From Chloroflexi bacterium OHK40 (GTDB taxonomy: Bacteria > Chloroflexota > Chloroflexia > Chloroflexales > Chloroflexaceae): a stretch of 56,131 bases of DNA. The position numbers and the translations under genes were made by a program. Location: positions 1-56,131 of the forward strand of contig SFCB01000172.1 of assembly GCA_004367505.1 (NCBI GenBank), in the 5' to 3' direction. Positions 36,275 through 43,473 of the stretch are shown here, in pieces. How positions within the stretch are numbered: position 1 is the first letter of the stretch; the number at the start of each line of letters is the position of its first letter. The notes beneath the pieces were generated by a model that saw nothing but the letters and a program-made list of their open reading frames with translations, had not been told where the DNA came from and did no database searches.

Positions 36275-36301
36275 TGACGTGGCCTCCTGCTGATGCCGGG
36301 G

Positions 36302-36307
36302 TACAAT
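36302..36307 (+). promoter_or_regulatory. Possible -10 before the large envelope protein
   Basis: TACAAT lies about 57 bases before the ATG at 36364. The -35 region is poor, so this is only a candidate internal promoter. Confidence 0.3.
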
Positions 36308-36363
36308 GCCCCACCAGCCCGTTTCCTGCAGCGGGGTCCTATCTGTCCACGCCCGGGAAGATC

Positions 36364-38271
36364 ATGGTGAAACGCCGGCTCCTCCTCGCGCTGCTCGGCC
36401 TGATCGCCGCCATTGCCCCCCTCACCGCCCGGGCCCAGGAGCAGCCTCCCGTGAGCCTGGAGGTGGAGGCGGGCTTTGACGGCGCCGGTGCGTACCGGGT
36501 AGGCCACTGGTTCGGCGCCACGATTGTGGCCGCCAACGATGGCGGTGACCTGCGGGGCACGATCGAATGGCGCTTCCCCGGCGCCAGCGGCACGACCTTC
36601 CGCTATGCGCTTGACCTCCCACGCGGCGCCCGCAAGCGGATCGTCCTGCCGGTGGTGACAAGCGAGACCCTGCGCAGCGCGACCGTCGCCTTTGTGGCCG
36701 ACAACGCCGAGCTGGCGCGGCGCCAGGTGCGCCTGCAACCGATCACCAGCGACCAGGTAGCCGTCGGTGTGGTGAGCAGCGATCGCACGTTGCTCACCAG
36801 CCTGCGCGCCGCCACCTTCGCCAACGGCCTTGATACGACAGTCGTCCATCTCGACGCGCTACGCCTCCCCGAGGATGCGGCGCTGCTTGCCGGGCTGGAC
36901 GCGCTGTTCATCCACGATGTCGCCACGGCCGACCTGACGAGCGCCCAGCGTGACGCCCTGGCCCTCTGGACGCGCCTCGGGGGCCAGTTGGTGGTTGGCG
37001 GTGGGCCGAACGCTGAGCGCACCGCCCCGGGACTGGACGCACTGCTGCCCGTGGAGGTGGGCGCGCTCCGTCCGGCGGTGCCGGCCGAGGGGCTGGCCGC
37101 CCTCGCCGGGCGCGACGACCTCGCCGAGGGTGTTGGGGAGCTCACCGCGAGCGCCACCACCGTCCGAGCTGGCGCGACAACCCTCGACAGCACGGGCTTG
37201 CTGATCAGCCGTGACGAAGGCGCCGGCAGGGTGATCTTCGCCGCCTTCGACCTGGCCGCGCTGCGGGCCTGGGCAGGGGAGGCGGAACTCTGGGCAAAGG
37301 TGGTGTCGATCGAGGAGCGGGCCCAGATCGGCCATAGTTTTCGTCTGCGCAGCGAGAACCTCCTGCGCGACACGCTTCAGCTGCAGGCGCTGCGCCTGCC
37401 CTCCACCGGGCTGCTACTGCTGCTCATCGCGCTCTATATTGCCGTCGTCGGCCCGCTCAACTTCTGGGCCCTGCGCCGCGCAGGGCGGATTGAACTGGCC
37501 TGGGTTACCACCCCGCTGATCGTGGCGCTCTTCCTTGGCGCAGCCTACGGCGCCAGCTTTGTGCTGCGAGGTAATCGCCCGCAGCTCACCCAGCTCACCG
37601 TGGTCCAGGCCTTCGAGGGCGCCAGCCAGGGCCAGGCAACCGGATTCCTGGCGATCTTCTCGCCCCAGCGCCGCACCTATACGCTCGACTTCGAGCCCAA
37701 TACCCTGATCACCCCTACCACCTTCGAGGGCTTCCAGTTGCGCGCGGTGGATGTTGTTGGCGACGATAGCAGCACCAGCGTGCGCAACTTGCTCATGGAC
37801 GTCTCGTCGCTGCGCACGCTGATGGTTGAGCGGCCGGTGAGTAGCGTGCCTGCGGTGACAAGCGCGCTGACCCGTGATGCTGGCCAGGTGAGTGGAATGG
37901 TGCGCCTCGACGAGGGCCCCATCCTGCATGATGCCCAACTCGTCTACGGCTCCTCCTCGCAGCAACTCGGCGACCTGCAGCCCGGCCAGGAGGCGGCCAT
38001 CGACCTGCGCACAACCCTTGAGAACTTTCCCGACCAGGTGGTCCTGACCCAGGGCGGGAGTATCAACCGTGACCGGGTGATGTACAGCCTCTTCGGTTAT
38101 GATCGCTTCGCCACGGGAGGACCAACCTTCCAGGGCACGAAGGGCCTCCCCGAGATCGATGGCGTCTACCTGATCGGCTGGGCCAACGGCCCCGCTCTGC
38201 CTCTCCGCCTCGCCGATGCGCCCGGCAACCAGCAAGGGGAGACGCTCTACGTGATCCGGCTGGATGTATGA
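36364..38271 (+). CDS. Exported membrane-anchored protein of unknown function
   Basis: A 635-residue protein with a signal peptide (MVKRRLLLALLGLIAAIAPL, cleavage after ARA near residue 24). A large extracytoplasmic part follows, including a glutamine-amidotransferase-like alpha/beta region (LFIHDVATADLTSAQRDALA, then LGGQLVVGGGPNAE). Two membrane helices lie near residues 345-400 (LLLLLIALYIAVVGPLNFWA and TTPLIVALFLGAAYGASF). The C-terminal 230 residues are beta-rich. The stop overlaps the ABC ATPase start (ATGA), so it probably belongs to the transporter unit. Confidence 0.78.
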   Translation: MVKRRLLLALLGLIAAIAPLTARAQEQPPVSLEVEAGFDGAGAYRVGHWFGATIVAANDGGDLRGTIEWRFPGASGTTFRYALDLPRGARKRIVLPVVTSETLRSATVAFVADNAELARRQVRLQPITSDQVAVGVVSSDRTLLTSLRAATFANGLDTTVVHLDALRLPEDAALLAGLDALFIHDVATADLTSAQRDALALWTRLGGQLVVGGGPNAERTAPGLDALLPVEVGALRPAVPAEGLAALAGRDDLAEGVGELTASATTVRAGATTLDSTGLLISRDEGAGRVIFAAFDLAALRAWAGEAELWAKVVSIEERAQIGHSFRLRSENLLRDTLQLQALRLPSTGLLLLLIALYIAVVGPLNFWALRRAGRIELAWVTTPLIVALFLGAAYGASFVLRGNRPQLTQLTVVQAFEGASQGQATGFLAIFSPQRRTYTLDFEPNTLITPTTFEGFQLRAVDVVGDDSSTSVRNLLMDVSSLRTLMVERPVSSVPAVTSALTRDAGQVSGMVRLDEGPILHDAQLVYGSSSQQLGDLQPGQEAAIDLRTTLENFPDQVVLTQGGSINRDRVMYSLFGYDRFATGGPTFQGTKGLPEIDGVYLIGWANGPALPLRLADAPGNQQGETLYVIRLDV

Positions 38272-39251
38272 CCGCAATCGTTGAGACAACCAATCTGACA
38301 CGGCGCTATGGCTCGACCCTGGCGCTGAACAGCCTCAATCTGAGCATCCCCCAGGGCGCGATCTACGGCTTTATCGGGCCGAACGGCGCCGGTAAGACGA
38401 CGACGATGCGCATCCTGACCACGCTGCTGCTCCCTAGCGAGGGCGAGGCCTACGTGGCTGGCCACTCGGTGGTGCGTGAGCGCGCGGCGGTGCGGCGCTC
38501 CGTAGGCTTCATGCCAGACTTCTTCGGGGTCTATGATTCCATGAAGGCCCACGAGTACCTGGACTTCTTCGCCGCCTCGTACGCCATTCCCCCTGAGCGC
38601 CGCCCCAGGCTGATCGACGACCTGCTGGCGCTAGTGGACCTCTCACACAAGAAGGACTCCGATGTGATGGGGCTCTCGCGGGGCATGAAGCAACGTTTGA
38701 GCCTGGCCCGCACGATGCTCCACGATCCGGCGCTGCTCATCCTCGATGAGCCCGCGAGCGGGCTCGACCCACGCGCGCGGGTGGAGCTGCGCGAGCTGCT
38801 CAAGGAGCTGCGCAGCATGGGCAAGACGATCATGATCAGCTCGCACATTCTCACCGAGCTCGCGGAGATGTGCACCCACATCGGGATCATCGAGCGGGGC
38901 ACCCTGCTGGCATCGGGCGACGTAACGACGATCATGCGCTCGCTACAGCCCCACCGGATCTTTGAGGTGCATGTGCTCAGCGCTGATGAGGAGCCACTCG
39001 CGACGACGCTCGCCACGGCGGCGGCGCTCGCCCGCGCGCAACCTCACGTGCTGGAGGTGCGTGAGTTGCCCGAGGGCGACCCACCTCAGCTCCAGATCGA
39101 CTTCGACGGCGACGACCGGGCCGCAGGCGCGCTGCTCGGCGCGCTGGTGGCAGGTGGGGTGGTGGTGAGCCACTTCGCCGGCCAGGTGAGCGATCTCGAA
39201 GAGATCTTCCTGCGTGTGACCGAAGGCTCGGCCTACGGGGGCACGAACTAG
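38268..39251 (+). CDS. ABC transporter ATPase without an adjacent permease
   Basis: A 327-residue ATP-binding subunit of the ABC-2 exporter type. Walker A is GPNGAGKTTTMRILTTLL, the signature is LSRGMKQRLSLAR (GMKQ rather than SGGQ, usual in this group), Walker B is LLILDEPASGLDP, and the switch His is in ISSHIL. A C-terminal accessory domain covers the last 100 residues. The start overlaps the upstream gene by four bases. Such ATPases normally precede a six-helix permease, but here a 362-base repeat-bearing gap follows. Confidence 0.92.
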   Translation: MTAIVETTNLTRRYGSTLALNSLNLSIPQGAIYGFIGPNGAGKTTTMRILTTLLLPSEGEAYVAGHSVVRERAAVRRSVGFMPDFFGVYDSMKAHEYLDFFAASYAIPPERRPRLIDDLLALVDLSHKKDSDVMGLSRGMKQRLSLARTMLHDPALLILDEPASGLDPRARVELRELLKELRSMGKTIMISSHILTELAEMCTHIGIIERGTLLASGDVTTIMRSLQPHRIFEVHVLSADEEPLATTLATAAALARAQPHVLEVRELPEGDPPQLQIDFDGDDRAAGALLGALVAGGVVVSHFAGQVSDLEEIFLRVTEGSAYGGTN

Positions 39252-39613
39252 CGCACGAACCGGGAACCAGAAGCCCAGCGAACCGTATGCGAACGGCATT
39301 CTGACGCGCTCCCACCCTCCGCAGATAGCTCAATGTTTCGAGCAAGGCTCCAGTGTCGCTTGCGGGCGATCGACGGGACGGTGCGGCCCGGCAGCGCGGG
39401 CGAGCCTGAAACACGCCACGAGCATGTGGGGCGCTGTACACCCGGGCTGACACAGCGGTAGTGCGCCGCTCCAACGCCCTGGTGAGACCAGCGCTTGAGG
39501 CACCTGGCCCGCCGCTGCCCACACGCTACCCCGGCAGGACGGCCATCGGCGCAACATTCACCTGCGACCGCGCGTCGAAGAGCGTAGCGGAGCATGAAAG
39601 CCACGGAGGACCC
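39252..39613. other. Intergenic region where a permease gene would be expected
   Basis: The first 95 bases are a copy of repeat R1 (39253-39345). The remainder is GC-rich with no convincing gene. The ribosome site GGAGG for the next gene lies at its end. Confidence 0.5.
39253..39345 (+). repeat. Dispersed repeat R1, copy B
   Basis: Shares ordered blocks with 3961-4053 (minus) and 42961-43030: CACGAACC, GGCATTCTG, then CGCTCC, CCCTCCGCAGA and GCTCAA. It starts right after the ABC ATPase stop. Confidence 0.55.
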
Positions 39614-40204
39614 ATGAGCGACCAGTACACCGAGCAGGATACTGAGCGTGCGCGGCAGGCCGAGCGTTCGGCCGCAGGCATCGAGACGCGGCAGCTGCGG
39701 CTACCCGCCGGAGCGGGCTACGCGGCGGCCAGCCCGGCGGCACCGGCCAGGTCAAACGTGATTGGCGTCGGGCTGGTCGTGCTGGGCATACTCCTGTTGC
39801 TCGGCCGCATCGTGACCCTGCCGCTTGAGCTCGAGGCCGGCATGGTGCTGCTCACGATCGCCTCAGTCTTCTACTTCTTCGGCTTCTGGCGCCGGATCTA
39901 CGGCCTGATCATCCCGGGGAGCATCCTCGCCGGGTTGAGCGTGGGCGTCACGCTCGCCGATGTGACCAACGGCGTATCCGTGCTGTGGGGGCTCGCTCTG
40001 GGCTTCCTGGCGATCTACGCCCTCGGCTCGGCGCTGTTCAAGCAGCGTCACCCATGGCCCGTGATCCCGGCGGTGATCCTCTTCGCGGTCGGCACCATCG
40101 TCGCGGTCACGAGCCTGCCCAGCTTATTTGGCGCCACCCTCATCTGGCTGCCGCTCCTGCTGATTGGCGCCGGGCTCTACCTCGGCCGGGGCCGCCAGCC
40201 TTAA
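39614..40204 (+). CDS. Multi-helix membrane protein of unknown function
   Basis: A 196-residue protein with a polar N-terminus of about 50 residues and then six closely packed hydrophobic segments (for example VIGVGLVVLGILLLLGRIV, MVLLTIASVFYFFGFW, PVIPAVILFAVGTIVAVTSL). It ends in LYLGRGRQP. GGAGG lies four bases before the ATG. The design is like small DUF5668-type or phage-shock-associated membrane proteins, but I cannot assign it. Confidence 0.78.
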   Translation: MSDQYTEQDTERARQAERSAAGIETRQLRLPAGAGYAAASPAAPARSNVIGVGLVVLGILLLLGRIVTLPLELEAGMVLLTIASVFYFFGFWRRIYGLIIPGSILAGLSVGVTLADVTNGVSVLWGLALGFLAIYALGSALFKQRHPWPVIPAVILFAVGTIVAVTSLPSLFGATLIWLPLLLIGAGLYLGRGRQP

Positions 40205-40414
40205 CGAACGCAGTGAGAACCGGGCCCCGGAGACCCGGCTACGGCCCAGCCGTTCCGAGCCATGCGGTAGCGTATGCTCGGACAAGAACGCCAGACCGCA
40301 GGCCACCTCCTTGCACAGGGGGCGGCCTCTCTGTGCGGCACCTGGATCTTTTGCACAGGCACCTGCCAGACAAGATTGGCAAGAATGACCATAGCTGATC
40401 GGGAAGAATTTCCC

Positions 40415-40420
40415 TATACT
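40415..40420 (+). promoter_or_regulatory. -10 element upstream of amt
   Basis: TATACT lies about 185 bases before the amt start. No good -35 is present at 17-18 bases. A sigma-54 site was looked for and not found. Confidence 0.45.
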
Positions 40421-40426
40421 CGCACC

Positions 40427-40605
40427 AGACTGTAAACGCCACCGAACACTGTAACGCAACCACGCCGTTCCAGAGGTTCATCGCCAACGAAGGCGAGGAG
40501 CCTGGTTGCAGGTGGCATCCAACCGGGATGTTGGCGACGAAGCCCCCACGATCTTGCACATCGTGGGGGTGCTTTGCATGGCGCATTGTATAAAGGGAAC
40601 TGACG
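40427..40605 (+). promoter_or_regulatory. Structured amt leader, candidate riboswitch or attenuator
   Basis: Four helices can be drawn in order. A 7-bp helix (GCAACCA 40456-40462 with TGGTTGC 40503-40509) encloses a hairpin (TCGCC 40481-40485 with GGCGA 40492-40496). Next is CATCC 40516-40520 with GGATG 40526-40530. Last comes a perfect 10-bp hairpin (CCCCCACGAT 40543-40552 with ATCGTGGGGG 40560-40569, 7-base loop), 36 bases before the start codon. The last stem is terminator-strong but lacks a U-run. The layout, folded domain then stable stem, fits a cis-acting RNA. It does not match the glnA motif or other classes I know. Confidence 0.5.
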
Positions 40606-41835
40606 ATGGACGCGATCAGTGGTGCCGACACAGCCTGGATCCTCATCTCGAGCGCGCTGGTGATGCTGATGACTCCCGGACTGGCATTCTTCTACGGCGG
40701 CCTGGTACGCCAGAAGAACGCCCTCTCGACGATCATGCACAGCTTTGTGATGCTCGGGCTGGTGAGCGTACTCTGGGCACTGATCGGCTACAGCCTGGCC
40801 TTCGGGCCGAGCATCGGCGGAGTGATCGGCGGGCTGGACTACTTCGGCCTGAACGGGGTGGGCGCTGAGCCAAACGACGCTTACGCGGCCACCATCCCAC
40901 ACCAGGCCTTTATGATCTACCAGATGATGTTCGCGATCATCACCCCGGCGCTGATCTCGGGGGCCTTCGCTGAGCGCAAGCGCTTCAAGGCCTTTCTGAT
41001 CTTCTCGGCGCTCTGGCTGCTGCTCGTCTACGTCCCGGTGGCCCACTGGGTCTGGGCAGTGGGCGGCTGGATCCGCACCCTCGGGGCGCTCGACTTCGCC
41101 GGTGGCACGGTGGTTCATATTACCTCAGGGATCTCGGCACTCGTCTGCGCGCTGGTGCTGGGCAAGCGCAGCGGCTACGGCAAAGAGCCGATGGAGCCCC
41201 ACAACGCCACGTACACCATCCTGGGCACGGGCGTGCTCTGGTTCGGCTGGTTCGGCTTCAACGCCGGCAGCGCCCTCGGCGCGGGCACACTGGCCGTGGC
41301 AGCCTTTGTGAACACCCACCTGGCGGCAGCGATGGCGGCCCTGGCCTGGATGACGGCAAGCTGGGTGCGTCACAAGCGCCCCAGCGTGCTCGGCGCGGCG
41401 GCCGGCGCGGTGGCAGGCCTGGTGGGCATTACCCCCGCCGCCGGCTTTGTCACTCCGATGGCCGCGATCATTATTGGCTTCCTGGCCGGGGTGGGTTGCT
41501 TCGCGGCGGTGGAACTGGTGGTGCGAGGGCGGGTAGACGATGCCCTGGATGTCTTCGGTGTCCACGGCGTTGGCGGGATCATCGGCGCCCTGGCCACCGG
41601 GATCTTCGCGACCACGACGGTCAATCCAGCAGGCTTCGACGGCCTGCTCTACGGCAACCCCGGCCAGCTGCTCACCCAGCTCATTGCCGTGGTGGTCACC
41701 GCTGTGTATGCCGCTGCAATCACCTACGTACTGCTGAAGGTGATCAACCTGGTGGTCGGGATTCGCGTCTCCCCCGAGGAAGAGGCCCGTGGCCTGGACA
41801 CGAGCCTGCACGGCGAGACGGCCTACCAGATCTGA
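40606..41835 (+). CDS. amt: Ammonium transporter (Amt family)
   Basis: A 409-residue, 11-helix channel for ammonium. The twin pore histidines are present: the first in GGTVVHITSG and the second in DVFGVHGVGG. Family stretches include LMTPGLAFFYGGLVRQKN at the start and GAFAERKRFKAF. There is no long signal sequence. AAGGGA precedes the ATG at normal spacing. A GlnK/PII gene usually follows amt, but here an 87-base gap leads to a 39-codon ORF and a terminator. Confidence 0.96.
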   Translation: MDAISGADTAWILISSALVMLMTPGLAFFYGGLVRQKNALSTIMHSFVMLGLVSVLWALIGYSLAFGPSIGGVIGGLDYFGLNGVGAEPNDAYAATIPHQAFMIYQMMFAIITPALISGAFAERKRFKAFLIFSALWLLLVYVPVAHWVWAVGGWIRTLGALDFAGGTVVHITSGISALVCALVLGKRSGYGKEPMEPHNATYTILGTGVLWFGWFGFNAGSALGAGTLAVAAFVNTHLAAAMAALAWMTASWVRHKRPSVLGAAAGAVAGLVGITPAAGFVTPMAAIIIGFLAGVGCFAAVELVVRGRVDDALDVFGVHGVGGIIGALATGIFATTTVNPAGFDGLLYGNPGQLLTQLIAVVVTAVYAAAITYVLLKVINLVVGIRVSPEEEARGLDTSLHGETAYQI

Positions 41836-41922
41836 TCGGTGGGGAGCGGGCCACCCCTCCGGTACCCGATGGATCGGCCCGGTGAATCGAGGATTCTGTA
41901 GCACTGGCTCAGGAGGTATCCC

Positions 41923-42042
41923 ATGGAACTGATCATCGCCACCATTCTTGTCGCCGGAACTGTCCTCGCGTGGCTGGTGTTGCCCGCAGGCGCCGAGGCT
42001 ACCACCAGCACCAGCACTGTGCCTGCCCGCACGACGGCGTAA
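41923..42042 (+). CDS. 39-residue single-pass membrane microprotein linked to amt
   Basis: The ORF reads MELIIATILVAGTVLAWLVL followed by PAGAEATTSTSTVPARTTA. One hydrophobic helix (residues 2-20) is followed by a small, Thr/Ser-rich polar tail. A perfect ribosome site (AGGAGG, six bases before the ATG) and a strong terminator 23 bases after the stop frame it as the last gene of the amt transcript. It is too short for routine gene calling. A regulatory or stabilising subunit of Amt is a reasonable guess, since no PII gene is here, but nothing proves it. Confidence 0.7.
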   Translation: MELIIATILVAGTVLAWLVLPAGAEATTSTSTVPARTTA

Positions 42043-42064
42043 GCCTGCCCGTTGCCTGACACTG

Positions 42065-42098
42065 GCCCCTCCTCACAGCGCTGAGGAGGGGCTTTTTT
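42065..42098 (+). terminator. Intrinsic terminator of the amt unit
   Basis: GCCCCTCCTCA pairs perfectly with TGAGGAGGGGC around a 6-base loop and is followed at once by six T residues. This is the clearest intrinsic terminator in the window. Confidence 0.95.
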
Positions 42099-42151
42099 CC
42101 TTACCCTTCGCGCGCCATGTTTCCCGATCCGGCTCGCAGCATCCCCGATTT

Positions 42152-42181
42152 TGCGGCATCGAGCTCCACACAGATAAAATT
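42152..42181 (+). promoter_or_regulatory. Promoter of the AP2-like gene
   Basis: TTGCGG (42152-42157) and TAAAAT (42176-42181) are separated by 18 bases, giving a start near 42188. A weaker alternative is TATGCT a few bases downstream with a TG-n extension. Confidence 0.5.
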
Positions 42182-42248
42182 CTGGTATGCTGATCATGCA
42201 TACCGCTTGAGGCCTCAAGAATCGACGTGACAGAGGAGCTACCCGACG

Positions 42249-42911
42249 ATGCTGCGCCGAACACCGACGGGCACGCCTGAGGAGCGCACGGCCGATTGTA
42301 GCCCCGCGCCCGCCGACGACCCGCTGGCGGCCCTGCGCTACACCCCTCCACCTCCGATTGAGGAAGCATTGATCGCGAGCCTGCGGGCCGAGCAGCCGGC
42401 GCTCACCCGGGCCCAGGCCGAGGCGACGCTGCGGAGCTTCCCCGAGCCCGATGCGCGCAAGCTCCCCCCTCGCCTGCGCCCGAAGACGACCAGGCACAAG
42501 GGCATCACCCGGATCGACCACCCTGCCAAGCGTACCTTCGGCTACTTCGTACGGGTGACGTGGAACAAGCAACGTCGCAGTAAGTTCTTTTCCGACTCGG
42601 TCTACGGCGATCGGCTGGCCGCCCTGAGCGCCGCCCTGGAGTGGCGCAACGAGGCCGAGCGCGAGCTCGGAAAGCCCCGCACCGAACGCCAGGTGATCGG
42701 CGTCTCCCGCACCAGCACCGGTATCGTCGGGGTGCGCCGCACCGTCAAGGACGGCCGCGAGGTTTATGAAGCCACCTGGCGGGAGGGCAACCGCATCCGC
42801 CGCACCTCCTACTCGATTGCGAAGCACGGTGAGCGGCGGGCCCTCAGCCTCGCCCGCCGCGCCCGCGAGCGCTACGAGCGGCTGCGTCAGCGCACGCCCG
42901 CCGGCGAGTAA
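42249..42911 (+). CDS. AP2/ERF-like DNA-binding protein with two repeats
   Basis: A 220-residue basic protein with two AP2-like modules. The first (about residues 82-135) reads KGITRIDHPAKRTFGYFVRV then a helix ALSAALEWRNEAERELG. The second (about 148-205) reads GIVGVRRTVKDGREVYEATW then a helix ALSLARRARERYERL. Each is a three-strand sheet plus helix, as in plant ERF and bacterial homing-endonuclease-associated AP2 domains. No HNH nuclease is fused. GAGGAG lies ten bases before the ATG. It may be a free-standing DNA binder; its targets are unknown. Confidence 0.78.
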   Translation: MLRRTPTGTPEERTADCSPAPADDPLAALRYTPPPPIEEALIASLRAEQPALTRAQAEATLRSFPEPDARKLPPRLRPKTTRHKGITRIDHPAKRTFGYFVRVTWNKQRRSKFFSDSVYGDRLAALSAALEWRNEAERELGKPRTERQVIGVSRTSTGIVGVRRTVKDGREVYEATWREGNRIRRTSYSIAKHGERRALSLARRARERYERLRQRTPAGE

Positions 42912-42960
42912 GCCGCCTCCGCAGCCCGGTTGGGATGGACCCCGACCCGACGGAGGCAAG

Positions 42961-43030
42961 CCCACGAACCAGAAACCAGGAATGGGAGCACCACAAGCGG
43001 ATGGCGTTCTGGCCCGATCATGCCCTCCGA
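42961..43030 (+). repeat. Dispersed repeat R1, copy C
   Basis: Shares CACGAACC, AGAAACC, GCACCACAAGC and GGCGTTC blocks with the copy at 3961-4053 read on the minus strand, and CACGAACC and ATTCTG-like blocks with 39253-39345. Confidence 0.6.
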
Positions 43031-43094
43031 TGCCAGCCCGATCGTACCGCGCAGCCCGCGAGCCTGGTGGCTCACCACCCCGATCGTGCACCGT

Positions 43095-43119
43095 AGAGAC
43101 GCCCCATCGGGGCGTCTCT
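43095..43119 (+). terminator. Perfect 11-bp hairpin with 3-base loop
   Basis: AGAGACGCCCC pairs perfectly with GGGGCGTCTCT around ATC. It lies about 185 bases after the AP2-like gene and directly before the 20-bp tandem array. There is no U-run on either strand, so its role as a terminator is uncertain. Confidence 0.45.
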
Positions 43120-43123
43120 CCAT

Positions 43124-43220
43124 GATCCAGGGCATCGCACCGCGATCCAGGGCATCGCACCGCGATCCAGGGCGTCGCACCGTGATCCAGCGCGTCGCAC
43201 CGCGATCCAGGGCGTCGCTA
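43124..43220 (+). repeat. 20-bp minisatellite, about five units
   Basis: Contiguous 20-base units begin GATCCAGGGC and end TCGCACCGC, starting at 43124, 43144, 43164, 43184 and 43204 (the last incomplete). Units differ at one or two positions. There are no spacers, so this is not a CRISPR array. Confidence 0.85.
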
Positions 43221-43473
43221 TGCCGCACCAGGCGCGCAGCCGACCTTCCGGCGGCATCGCGCGCCCACGCCGGGGCCACAGCCACAGCCGAGTTATTCGG
43301 GCATGGGAGGTCCGGGGAGGGCTTCGCCCACCCCGAACCTTCACCCTCGATGCCCAACCGGCGAGGTTTGAAAAGCACGAGCCACGGGGCAGGAAGCTGG
43401 AAACAGCCGCGTAATGGGGTTGCGGTAGAGTGCGCAGGTTGCTACGTATAACAGTAGTAAGATCTGATCGACC

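Larger units (their letters stand above)
40205..40605. other. amt upstream region
   Basis: This gap holds about 200 bases of sequence without recognised features, then a -10 candidate (40415-40420) and a roughly 180-base structured leader before amt. Confidence 0.6.
42912..43473. other. Repeat-rich intergenic region, 562 bases
   Basis: In order it holds repeat R1 copy C (42961-43030), a strong hairpin (43095-43119), a 20-bp tandem array (43124-43220), then an unremarkable stretch and a possible TATAAC -10 at 43449-43454 before the histidine kinase. No gene is seen. Confidence 0.65.

Noticed and set aside
39300-39470. tRNA or other stable RNA gene in the gap after the ABC ATPase
   Set aside because: No T-arm consensus, anticodon-arm geometry or CCA end could be found here or in other gaps.
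40320-40360. Sigma-54 promoter before amt
   Set aside because: A GGCAC and a TTGCA occur, but the distance between them is about nine or ten bases where five is expected.
40460-40540. Known glnA-type glutamine riboswitch
   Set aside because: A GTTCATC stretch is reminiscent, but the other conserved segments of that motif are missing.
41823-43160. 445-codon minus-strand frame over the AP2-like gene
   Set aside because: Crosses a clear terminator, a microprotein and the AP2-like gene. No recognisable domain.
43124-43220. CRISPR array
   Set aside because: Units are contiguous 20-mers without unique spacers, and no cas genes are present.
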